Shown here: positions 1 through 8,481 of the stretch, piece after piece
Layout of the letters: each line of letters opens with the position of its first letter
How positions within the stretch are numbered: the first letter of the stretch is position 1
From: Spirochaetales bacterium
GTDB taxonomy: Bacteria > Spirochaetota > Spirochaetia > DSM-27196 > SLAA01
Assembly: GCA_007127105.1 (NCBI GenBank)
Contig: SLAA01000229.1
Coordinates: 1 to 50,620 of the forward strand
Length of the DNA stretch: 50,620 nt
Direction: 5' to 3'
Position numbers and translations under genes: made by a program
Notes under the pieces: model-generated
What the model saw: only the letters and a program-made list of their open reading frames with translations
What the model was told of the DNA's origin: nothing
The model's database searches: none

Positions 1-588
1 CACTTCTTTGCACTCGACTACAAGGGCGAGTACCGCTACAGCCGTGGAATCTTTCAACATGGTGTGTACAATGCGGCATACGACCGCAATCGTGCGGATC
101 GGACTCTGCTGGTTCGTGACTATCTACTGGACCCTGATAACGAAATCTACGACCTGACAACCATGGGAATATACGGCGAACTCGGCATTGATATCCTGCG
201 GCTCTTCCGCATTGAGGCCGGGTACCTTTGGCCATGGGAAATAGACGGCGACGGTGATTTCTCACGATCCGACCGTGACGAGGCGGTGCTCCGACTTGCG
301 CTCCTCCCCGGCTGGATGCCCGGTGGGATCTACGGCTCCTTTAGCTACCGGCGGGTTGGCTTCATTCCGACCATACTTGAGCGGGACGGGTTTGAGGATG
401 CCGATCTCTTTGATCACAACACTCTCATGAGCGGCGAACTTGTGCTACCGGTTGCACCAGCGGTTTCTTTTGCTGCAGGTGTCACCACCACCGTTCTGCG
501 AGATGAGCAAGGCCGCATAGTGTATGACTCAAAGTACCGGCCGGAACTCCGCTCCTCGGTGACCTTGGAGACACGTATTGGCTATTAG
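1..588 (+). CDS. C-terminal part of an outer-membrane/beta-barrel-like protein (5' end outside window)
   Basis: Frame 1 is open from base 1 to the TAG at 586-588. Alternating aromatic/polar strands and terminal 'SSVTLETRIGY' resemble a barrel C-terminus. Confidence 0.6.
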   Translation, partial: HFFALDYKGEYRYSRGIFQHGVYNAAYDRNRADRTLLVRDYLLDPDNEIYDLTTMGIYGELGIDILRLFRIEAGYLWPWEIDGDGDFSRSDRDEAVLRLALLPGWMPGGIYGSFSYRRVGFIPTILERDGFEDADLFDHNTLMSGELVLPVAPAVSFAAGVTTTVLRDEQGRIVYDSKYRPELRSSVTLETRIGY

Positions 589-591
589 TAT

Positions 592-2442
592 TTGAGTATG
601 GATACTTCGCAACAGGCACACGAGTCGCAGAGCATTCAGGTACTTGACCCGCGGGTTGCACGGAAAATTGCAGCCGGTGAGGTTATTGAGCGTCCTGCGT
701 CTATTGTTCGCGAGCTTATTGACAACGCGGTCGACGCGGGCGCCGCGCATGTTACCTTGAGCATTGAGAACGGCGGCTTATCACTGATCCGCGTCCAGGA
801 CGACGGATGTGGTATGAGCATGCAGGATCTAAAGGTGTGCGCCTTGTCGCATGCAACCTCGAAAATCCGCAGCGAGGAAGACCTCCGGCTCTGCCGGAGT
901 CTTGGCTTTCGGGGTGAGGCGCTCTCCAGTGTGGCTGCAGTAGCTCGCCTTCGCATTACCAGCAAGCAGGCAGAACCTTCTTCAGGCGCGCACTCCGACG
1001 GTGCAGTGCTGGAGGCCGATGCGGGCGGTAACCTGGAACTGCGCGTAGTTCCAGCACCACCGGGCACGACGGTGGAGGTGCGAGATGTGTTTTACACCCA
1101 ACCAGCTCGTAAACGCTTCCTCAAAAATCCCTCGGCCGAGAGCAAACAGGTAAAGACTACCTTCATTGACAAGGCACTGCCCTTCCCGCAACTTGAGTTC
1201 CGCTACTTTGTGGGCGATATGCTCAAACTGTTTCTGCCCCGAGCATCCCAGGTTGACCGCATCCGCGCCTGTTATCCTGAACTGCCGAAGTCAGGTCTGC
1301 TTGAAGAACTGAGCGAGTCGCGCCCGGGTTTCACGGTACGGGTGATCACGGCCGATCCGGGCCTGTTTCGGCGCGACAGACGACTGCTGCAGATCTTTAT
1401 CAACGGACGACGCGTCAATGAGTATGCTTTTCAGCAGGCAGTTCAGTATGCCTACGAACCCTATCTCCCCGGAGGGCTGATCCCTGTAAGCTGGGTTTTC
1501 CTTGATGTAGATCCTGAGCTTGTAGACTTTAATGTACACCCGGCCAAGCGCGAGGTTCGCCTTCGCAACAAACAGGAGATTCACGAGACGATCGTAACCG
1601 TTATTAGGTCCCACCTTGGGTCTAACACCGGAGTTTCAGCCGTTGAACCCGATAGAGCTGCAGCTCGGCCAAGCTTTGCGCCATCCCCTACGCGGATTCC
1701 GGAACGGTTATCTCCATCTGTGCCCAGGCATGCAGACCACTTTGAGTGGTACAGAAGCCCGCAGCCGACCGACGCTGGCGACGCTGGTGTCGCTGGTGTC
1801 GCCAGCGACACTTCCGACTACGCTGCCGACATGGGCCCCATCAGCCCATTAATCGCGCATGCGCCAGGAGAAGCCTATGAGCCGGGGCCAGCGCTGAAGA
1901 GCACCCCGTTTGAGTACCTTGGAGCGGTCTTTGGGGTGTTCTTACTTGTGCGTATGGGCGAAACCTTGCTGTTTCTTGACCAGCACGCGGTGCATGAGCG
2001 CCTGCTGTATGACGAACTTCGTCAACGGCCACGTAAACAGGAGTTGCTGGTGCCGGTGGAGTTTAGGACCGAGCCAGGACAACGAGACCGTATTCTTGCG
2101 CGCAGGCCCGGGTTTGCTCAGCTTGGACTGGAACTGAGCGAGGTTCGCACCGACACCTGGCAGATCACGGCGGTACCGGCCGGTTTTGAAGACTCGCCAG
2201 CCAGCCTCATTGAGGTGCTCACTGACGACTATGATCTTCACGAACGGCAGGGCGCTGAGTTCTTTGCGCGCCGCGCGTGCAAAGCGGCCGTCAAGGATGG
2301 CGATCACCTGGATCAAAGCTCGGCCGAGGATCTCATTCGTCGGGCTCTTGAACTCCAGAACCCGCGCTGTCCTCACGGTAGGCCGCTGTGGTTTGCCCTC
2401 AGCAAGGCCGACCTCTTCCGTGCGGTCGGCCGCACCTTCTAA
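592..2442 (+). CDS. mutL: DNA mismatch repair protein MutL (start TTG 592 or ATG 598)
   Basis: GHKL motifs 'IAAGEVIERPASIVRELIDNAVDAGA' and 'GFRGEALSS'; C-terminal DQHAVHER, ACKAAVKDGD and CPHGRP motifs. Confidence 0.96.
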   Translation: MSMDTSQQAHESQSIQVLDPRVARKIAAGEVIERPASIVRELIDNAVDAGAAHVTLSIENGGLSLIRVQDDGCGMSMQDLKVCALSHATSKIRSEEDLRLCRSLGFRGEALSSVAAVARLRITSKQAEPSSGAHSDGAVLEADAGGNLELRVVPAPPGTTVEVRDVFYTQPARKRFLKNPSAESKQVKTTFIDKALPFPQLEFRYFVGDMLKLFLPRASQVDRIRACYPELPKSGLLEELSESRPGFTVRVITADPGLFRRDRRLLQIFINGRRVNEYAFQQAVQYAYEPYLPGGLIPVSWVFLDVDPELVDFNVHPAKREVRLRNKQEIHETIVTVIRSHLGSNTGVSAVEPDRAAARPSFAPSPTRIPERLSPSVPRHADHFEWYRSPQPTDAGDAGVAGVASDTSDYAADMGPISPLIAHAPGEAYEPGPALKSTPFEYLGAVFGVFLLVRMGETLLFLDQHAVHERLLYDELRQRPRKQELLVPVEFRTEPGQRDRILARRPGFAQLGLELSEVRTDTWQITAVPAGFEDSPASLIEVLTDDYDLHERQGAEFFARRACKAAVKDGDHLDQSSAEDLIRRALELQNPRCPHGRPLWFALSKADLFRAVGRTF

Positions 2443-2463
2443 AACGCCGCGAGCCGCCCGCCC

Positions 2464-2518
2464 TCGCACGGCAGCTCGCCGTGCGAAGCCTCTCATGGCA
2501 CCCTCGTGCCGGTCAGAG
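2464..2518. terminator. Stem-loop(s) between convergent mutL and a TPR gene
   Basis: Perfect 9-bp stem TCGCACGGC-AGCTC-GCCGTGCGA (2464-2486), then a second dyad AAGC(c)TCTC...GAGAGCTT enclosing GGCAC-CCTC-GTGCC. No U-tract. Confidence 0.5.
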
Positions 2519-2521
2519 AGC

Positions 2522-4546
2522 TTACAAACTCCGCAGTATCGACTCTACTTGTGATCGTTGTTCATAGGTGCTGTTTCTTTGCAGCAAGTCTTCCAGTACA
2601 ACCCGGGCCTCGCCAGACTCTTCCCGTGCAATGAGCACCTCACCAAGCCGGTGATAGGCCTGCCAGTAGGTGCTGTCTTCAGAGATAAGACGTCGCAAGT
2701 TATCCTCGGCAGCTGTGAAGCGTCGTGCACCTATCTGCGCTAAGGCCAGATTGTAGCGTGCTTGACTGTTGTCAGGACGCTGCCGCAGCGCAATCTCATA
2801 GTGGCGAATACTCTCCTCATGATTCTCTTTTGCCAGATACACGTTTCCAAGGTTGTTGTTTATCTCGAACCCGTTGGGTTCAAGTTGGTAGCCAGCCAGG
2901 AGGAAATCAAGTGCGTCATCAAGTGCGCCTTGCTCCTCAAGAAGGCGACCTACCTCGACATAGGCACGAACGTAGCGGTTATTCAACCGCACAGCCGTCA
3001 AATGAGCCTCAATCGCGTCGTCTATTTTCCCACGCTCTGCGAGGATCTGTCCCAAGGTGTAGAAGTATTCTTCCTGCTCGGAGTTGAGCTCCACGGCGCG
3101 TCGGGCGTAACGTTCGGCCTCGGCAAATTTCTCAAGATCCTGCTTTACCAGAGCCATGTTGTAGTTATTTGTCGCACTGTCAGGCCGTAGCTCAAGCGCC
3201 CGCGCAAAGCGTCGCTCTGCGTTCGACAGGTCTCCGCCTCGGTAATGTGCCACGGCCGCACGGAAATGGTAGTCCGCGTTGGAGTTCTCAATGCGAATTG
3301 CTGCGTTATACGACTCTATGGCCTTGCTGAACTCGCCCCTGTCGGCATGGATAACCCCAATCCGATAGTGCGCTCGATCATCGTCAGGTCTCACCTCGGC
3401 TGCTCGAGAGAAGGCGCGAAGCGCTCCGTCCTGGTCCCGCAGTTGCAGATTGGTAATGCCTAGATTGAAGTAGCCGTTGGCGATGTTGGGTTGAATTTCA
3501 ACCGCTCGCCTGTAGGCAACCGCTGCCTCACGAAAGCTACGCGCTCGGAATCGCGCGTTCCCCAGTGCCATATACAGCTCGGCGCTGTCCTGGTGCCGAC
3601 GTTCGGCGGCCTGAAACTCGGTTACAGCGTCGGAGAAGCGTTCCTCGTGAGCCGCGACCTGACCAAGCACGTAGTATGACTCCCAGAGCTCGGGATCAAG
3701 GTCGGCAGCCGTTTCGGCGTGTCGTGAAGCCTGCCGTCTATTCTCAGCCGAGTCAATATTCTCTGCGAGGTAGCTTTGGGCAATCTTGGCATGGGCCGCT
3801 GCATGGAAGCGGCGCTGTGCTGCCTTGTCGCGCAACTCAATATCAAGCACCGCCTCCAAAGCCTCGCGTGCATCGCGGTAGTTGCTGCGGTCCATTGCCT
3901 GCCGACTCCGACTGAATAGCCGGTCTATTTCTTCCTCACGCTGAAGTTCCTCGGCGTCGAGCGCGGCGCGACGTTCTTGTTCCTCTGCCTCCCGGCGCTC
4001 TGCCTCGGACCGCCGTTCAGCCTCACGCGCTGCTGCGGCTGCGGCTTCCTGGCGGCGAATTTCGGCCTCGCGGGCCGCAGCAGTGGCCTCACGGCTGTCG
4101 CGCTCGGCTGCGGCCAGCGCCTGTTCCAGCCTGCGCAGCTCCGCCATTTGGCTGTCACTCAAACTGTCGTTACGTTGAAGGGCACGGAGCTCAGCGAGCC
4201 GTGCTTCCTCTTCCCGGCGGCGTTCTTCTTGCTCTGCTCTCCGCGCATCAAGCACCAGGTGCTGGAGTTCCAAGGCCTCTAAATCGTCGGCATTGCGGAT
4301 AAGGAGGTCGTCAAGCAGGTCCAGCGCCCTTTGGTACTCTCCCCGTTCGAAATATCGCTGTGCCAGTTGCAGCATGTTGGCGCGGGTTTCATCGTCCTGA
4401 GTGCTGGGCGCCTCGCTCGGCTCCTCAACCCGTGGCGCTACCGGTGCATCGGCAGCACGGCGGCCACTCAAAAAAATGCCGCCACCAATAAGGAGAAGCA
4501 GCGCTACTACGGCTCCCCCAATAATCAGTGGTCGTTTATCGTACAT
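2522..4546 (-). CDS. Membrane-anchored TPR protein with TolA-like Ala/Glu/Arg coiled coil
   Basis: N-terminal TM 'PLIIGGAVVALLLLIGGGIFLSG', Glu/Ala/Arg-rich coil, then about 10 TPR-like repeats. Confidence 0.85.
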   Translation of the reverse strand: MYDKRPLIIGGAVVALLLLIGGGIFLSGRRAADAPVAPRVEEPSEAPSTQDDETRANMLQLAQRYFERGEYQRALDLLDDLLIRNADDLEALELQHLVLDARRAEQEERRREEEARLAELRALQRNDSLSDSQMAELRRLEQALAAAERDSREATAAAREAEIRRQEAAAAAAREAERRSEAERREAEEQERRAALDAEELQREEEIDRLFSRSRQAMDRSNYRDAREALEAVLDIELRDKAAQRRFHAAAHAKIAQSYLAENIDSAENRRQASRHAETAADLDPELWESYYVLGQVAAHEERFSDAVTEFQAAERRHQDSAELYMALGNARFRARSFREAAVAYRRAVEIQPNIANGYFNLGITNLQLRDQDGALRAFSRAAEVRPDDDRAHYRIGVIHADRGEFSKAIESYNAAIRIENSNADYHFRAAVAHYRGGDLSNAERRFARALELRPDSATNNYNMALVKQDLEKFAEAERYARRAVELNSEQEEYFYTLGQILAERGKIDDAIEAHLTAVRLNNRYVRAYVEVGRLLEEQGALDDALDFLLAGYQLEPNGFEINNNLGNVYLAKENHEESIRHYEIALRQRPDNSQARYNLALAQIGARRFTAAEDNLRRLISEDSTYWQAYHRLGEVLIAREESGEARVVLEDLLQRNSTYEQRSQVESILRSL

Positions 4547-4572
4547 ACAATCTCCCCTCCCGGTAGAATTTC

Positions 4573-5403
4573 CTAATCGGCAATATCAAGCAGGTCGTCA
4601 TCAATATCTTCAATATCCTCACCCGGGGCACGGATACTCCGTCCCTCGCCGGTAGCTCCTCCCAGTGAGTCCAGTACGGAGTCAAGCAAGACCCTCCGGC
4701 GTTCCTCTGCCTCTCTGGCAACACGCTCGGCCTCCTCAGCGCGGCGGCGTTCCTCGGCCACTCGCGCCGCCTCGGCCTCACGCTCTTGACGTGCAATCTC
4801 CTCAGCTCTCCGACGTTCTGCCTCGGCCTGACGTCGTTCGGCCTCCTGCGTGTCTTGCAACAAGGCGATCATGCGTTCAACATCACGCCTTTGCGAGCTT
4901 TGGGGCTCAAGCCGGAGATACGCTCGATAGTCGCTGATAGCGCCGTCATACTTGGACCCTCGTACTCGTAAATTTGCTCGGTTCAGATAGGCATCTGCAA
5001 ACCGAGAGTCTTCCTCAACAGCCTTGGTGTAGTACCGCTCCGCACTTTCTGTGTCAGTATTGCGAAAATGGTTGTTGGCCAGGTTGAAGTACACCACTCC
5101 AAGCTCGGCATCTGAGAGCCTCGAGGCATCAAGCAGCACATCAATGGCCGCGTCGTAGTCGGCTAGTTGCTCCAACACAACCGCAAGGTACATATGCAAC
5201 TTGAAGTCCTGTGGACTCTCCTGTAATGCTTGCTCAAGATACCCACGCGCCCCCGCAGGGTCGTCCTCAAGAAACAGCTGCTCGCCACGTGCGCGAGCGC
5301 TCTCGGCGCTGAGAAGGCCTACAGCAACGAACATACAAAGAAGCACCGAGGCAGCTCGTAGAAAGCGTGGAGTACGGTGTTGTCTTGCTCTTAATCCTGG
5401 CAT
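4573..5403 (-). CDS. Secreted/periplasmic TPR protein with coiled-coil C-terminus
   Basis: Signal-like N-terminus 'FLRAASVLLCMFVAVGLLSAESA', TPR repeats, Glu/Arg/Ala-rich coil. Confidence 0.8.
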   Translation of the reverse strand: MPGLRARQHRTPRFLRAASVLLCMFVAVGLLSAESARARGEQLFLEDDPAGARGYLEQALQESPQDFKLHMYLAVVLEQLADYDAAIDVLLDASRLSDAELGVVYFNLANNHFRNTDTESAERYYTKAVEEDSRFADAYLNRANLRVRGSKYDGAISDYRAYLRLEPQSSQRRDVERMIALLQDTQEAERRQAEAERRRAEEIARQEREAEAARVAEERRRAEEAERVAREAEERRRVLLDSVLDSLGGATGEGRSIRAPGEDIEDIDDDLLDIAD

Positions 5404-5432
5404 ACTTATAGTCTACCCCTCATGTAGGACAT

Positions 5433-5461
5433 TTGACACGGATCGGTAAAGCAATTAATCT
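5433..5461 (+). promoter_or_regulatory. Sigma70-type promoter for the TPR/Mrr-like gene
   Basis: TTGACA (5433-5438), 17-nt spacer, TAATCT (5456-5461), 40 nt upstream of ATG 5502. Confidence 0.7.
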
Positions 5462-5501
5462 TGGCCTTGGAAATTGAAAATCAACTATAAATGGAGGCCG
5501 C

Positions 5502-6851
5502 ATGATTATTGTCATCATATTAATCCTCGGTGCGGCTATTGGATTTGTTACTTTTTTCGTGGCTAAATCTATACTTGCTCCGAAACGCGTCAATTCTGTT
5601 GCGGAGCTTCTCAAGAATAACAAGACGACTGCGGCTACTCGAGCGGCCAAAAAACTGATCATCAAAGAGCCCCGAAATGCAGATGCACATTACCTGCTTG
5701 GACTTGCGTATCTGGCCGACGACAAACCGGAGCTGGCCCTCATGGAGTTTCAAACCGTCAATGAAATTGGACAGTTTGATGGCTATACCAAGGAACTCCC
5801 TTTCAGGAAAAAGATAGCCGAACTGTACGAAAAATTCAATCAACCCGAGGAAGCGCTCAAGGAGTACCTGCTCCTGCTTAAGATGGAGCCCGAAAACGCA
5901 GAGAACTACTACAAGGCCGGGCACCTTTTCGAGCAGCGCAACAAGAGCGACCGCGCAGTAAGCTACTATCGCAAGGCGCTTGAACTGGATCCACGAAACT
6001 CTCAGGCACGCATGCGACTGGGCATGCTGTACTATAGGGCCAAGCGAACCGCCGACGCGCGCGCTGAGCTCGAGACAGCTATCAAGGCGCAGAGTGACAA
6101 TTATGAGGCCCATTTCTACCTGGGGAAACTTCAGAAAGAGATGAAGGAACTCATTCCCGCACTGGCGTCTTTTGAGAAAGCTACCAAGGCACCAGCACTG
6201 CGCGCGAAGGCTCTCATTGAGCGCGGTGGCTGTTACCTCAGTTCCGGCAACAACGAAGCCGCTATTGGCGAGCTTGAGCGTTCGCTTAAGCACATCAAAC
6301 CGGAAGACAAGAACGAAATACTCTATGCTCGATACTTTCTTGCGACTGCTCTGGAACGAACGCGACGTATTGAGCGAGCTGTTGAGGAGTGGGAAAAAAT
6401 CTACGCCATAAAACCCAACTTCAAGGACACCGCGGCTAAGTTGGCGGAGTACCAGGAACTCCGCACCGACGACCAGATGAAGGACTACATGACCTCAAGC
6501 AGTGAGGAGTTTCTGGAGATCTGCACCAAGGTTACGCAGGAACTTGGACTCAGTGTCCGGGACTCCAAGACCGTCGGTGAAGGGTGCGAGATCATTGGTG
6601 TCGAGTCGCAGTCAAAATGGCGCAACGCCCGTAAGCTACCAACCATGATTCGTTTTCTCAGGGTGAGCGATATCGTAGATGAGTCGACGGTTCGCGCTCT
6701 GCACGAAGAAATGAAAAACCAGAACGTCACACGTGGGCTCATTGTTTCCAGCGGTGGCTTCTCGCGGACCGCCGTTGAGTTTGCCGAGTCACGCCCCATT
6801 GATCTCTACAACAAGGACAAGCTGCTGGAACTGCTGAAGTCAACGGGATAG
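5502..6851 (+). CDS. N-terminally anchored TPR protein with C-terminal Mrr/restriction-endonuclease-like domain
   Basis: TM 'IIVIILILGAAIGFVTFFVA', TPR repeats, C-terminal 'RGLIVSSGGFSRTAVEFAESRPIDLYNKDKLLELL' matches the Mrr_cat tail pattern. Confidence 0.8.
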   Translation: MIIVIILILGAAIGFVTFFVAKSILAPKRVNSVAELLKNNKTTAATRAAKKLIIKEPRNADAHYLLGLAYLADDKPELALMEFQTVNEIGQFDGYTKELPFRKKIAELYEKFNQPEEALKEYLLLLKMEPENAENYYKAGHLFEQRNKSDRAVSYYRKALELDPRNSQARMRLGMLYYRAKRTADARAELETAIKAQSDNYEAHFYLGKLQKEMKELIPALASFEKATKAPALRAKALIERGGCYLSSGNNEAAIGELERSLKHIKPEDKNEILYARYFLATALERTRRIERAVEEWEKIYAIKPNFKDTAAKLAEYQELRTDDQMKDYMTSSSEEFLEICTKVTQELGLSVRDSKTVGEGCEIIGVESQSKWRNARKLPTMIRFLRVSDIVDESTVRALHEEMKNQNVTRGLIVSSGGFSRTAVEFAESRPIDLYNKDKLLELLKSTG

Positions 6852-6857
6852 TTCCGC

Positions 6858-7535
6858 ATGACCATTCTTTGCGTTGCAGACCACATTGATCCGCTTGTTT
6901 ACAGCACCCAGGCAAAGGAACGATACAAAGACATAGATTTGGTACTGAGCGCAGGAGACCTGCCCATGCAGTATCTGGGATTCATTTCCGGTAGTCTCAA
7001 CAAACCAGTCCTCTTTGTCTTTGGCAACCACAATCTTGAGCACTACGCTCTCTTTAAACGACGCAACAGCATCAGCATAGATATACCAGAGACACTGCCG
7101 CAAATACAAAACTACTTCGGTTCAACCTATATCGGTGGACGAGTGGTGAAAAGAAAAGGACTTTTGCTGGCCGGGCTAGGTGGGAGCCGCCGGTATAACG
7201 CCGGAAAGAACCAGTACACCAACTTTCAGATGTGGTTAAAGGTCATGTGGCTGGTGCCAAAGCTGCTATGGAACCGCGTTCGTCATGGCCGCTATCTGGA
7301 TATCCTCCTGACGCATGCCTCGCCCAAAGGCATACATGATAAACCAGACGCTTGTCATCAGGGCTTTAGCGCCTTTCTGTGGTTCATGCGACGTTTCAAA
7401 CCGAGGTACCTGCTCCATGGACATATTCATTTGTACGACCGAAACGAAAAACGCGAGACACAGTACCATGATACGCTCGTGATCAATGTGTATGATCACT
7501 ATGTCCTAAGAATTGAGGATGAGCCACGTGAGTGA
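6858..7535 (+). CDS. Calcineurin-like metallophosphoesterase
   Basis: Motifs ADHID, AGDLP, FGNHN, LTHASP, HGHIH in the order expected for the family. Confidence 0.88.
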   Translation: MTILCVADHIDPLVYSTQAKERYKDIDLVLSAGDLPMQYLGFISGSLNKPVLFVFGNHNLEHYALFKRRNSISIDIPETLPQIQNYFGSTYIGGRVVKRKGLLLAGLGGSRRYNAGKNQYTNFQMWLKVMWLVPKLLWNRVRHGRYLDILLTHASPKGIHDKPDACHQGFSAFLWFMRRFKPRYLLHGHIHLYDRNEKRETQYHDTLVINVYDHYVLRIEDEPRE

Positions 7536-8481
7536 TTACGCCTCCCAAACCGCAGAAGACGACTTCAACCGGGTGCGCACTCGGGAGGTGTTTCAACGGC
7601 TATTCCACGCCCTGCGCCCTACAAGCCAACAACTGCTCTCCCTGAACGAGGTAAAGGAGGTGATTCGCCCAAAGGGTGAAACCTACCGAGGCATGGATGC
7701 GGTGAGGATCGACCGTATTGTAGGTAGCGAGGGCCGCTACCGTGACTTTAACAAGAGCTTCCTACCAAGACACGGATATCTACGCGGCCGCTGGACCAGT
7801 ATTGACCGAGCCCATTTGCTCGACGTGATTCTGCCTCCCGTGCGGCTCTACGAGATTGGTGGGGTCTATTTTGTTCGCGATGGGAATCACCGGGTTTCGG
7901 TTGCAAAGGCACAAGGGGTCTACTCCATAGATGCCGAGATCACGTCGCTGAATGCCGAAATATCAATAGATCCATCCATGACGCAGGAGGACCTGCGACG
8001 CAAGGTTGTTGAGTATGAGCGCAAGGAGTTTCTTAAGCGAACAAACCTGCATCAACTCATTCCGGAAGCCGATATCAGAGTCACCGAACCCGGGCGTTAC
8101 GAGGAGATAGAGCAGCACATCCTCGGCCACAAATACTTTATGAATCAAAACCTTGAGCGAGAAGTTCCATTCAGGAAGGCCTTGATCTCCTGGTACCACA
8201 ACGTCTACAGGCCAATTGCAACCCTCGTCCGCAGTGAAAAGCTGCTGTCACGCTTCCCAAAACGCACCGAAGGTGACCTCTACATGTGGATTGTCAAGTA
8301 CTGGCATGAACTCAAGCAAAAATACGGCCCCGAGTACAGCCTGCAAGAGGCAGCGTATGACTACACGAACCGCTTTGGGCGGCCCCGATTCCTCAGGCGC
8401 TTTGTCGCCTGGTTGAGCCTTGTCCCTCACAGGATCCTGGAGGGTGTGCGCGCGTACCTACCGAGACGAAAGAGACCGTAG
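7519..8481 (+). CDS. ParB-like (ParB/Srx fold) domain protein
   Basis: 'LPPVRLYEIGGVYFVRDGNHRVSVAKAQGVYSIDAEI' resembles the ParB-like DGNHR box. ORF track starts at TTG 7513; ATG 7519 preferred. Overlaps the preceding stop. Confidence 0.65.
   Translation: MSHVSDYASQTAEDDFNRVRTREVFQRLFHALRPTSQQLLSLNEVKEVIRPKGETYRGMDAVRIDRIVGSEGRYRDFNKSFLPRHGYLRGRWTSIDRAHLLDVILPPVRLYEIGGVYFVRDGNHRVSVAKAQGVYSIDAEITSLNAEISIDPSMTQEDLRRKVVEYERKEFLKRTNLHQLIPEADIRVTEPGRYEEIEQHILGHKYFMNQNLEREVPFRKALISWYHNVYRPIATLVRSEKLLSRFPKRTEGDLYMWIVKYWHELKQKYGPEYSLQEAAYDYTNRFGRPRFLRRFVAWLSLVPHRILEGVRAYLPRRKRP

Noticed and set aside
5520-6293. Antisense 257-aa ORF
   Set aside because: Lies fully within the well-supported TPR/Mrr-like gene and has no recognisable motif.
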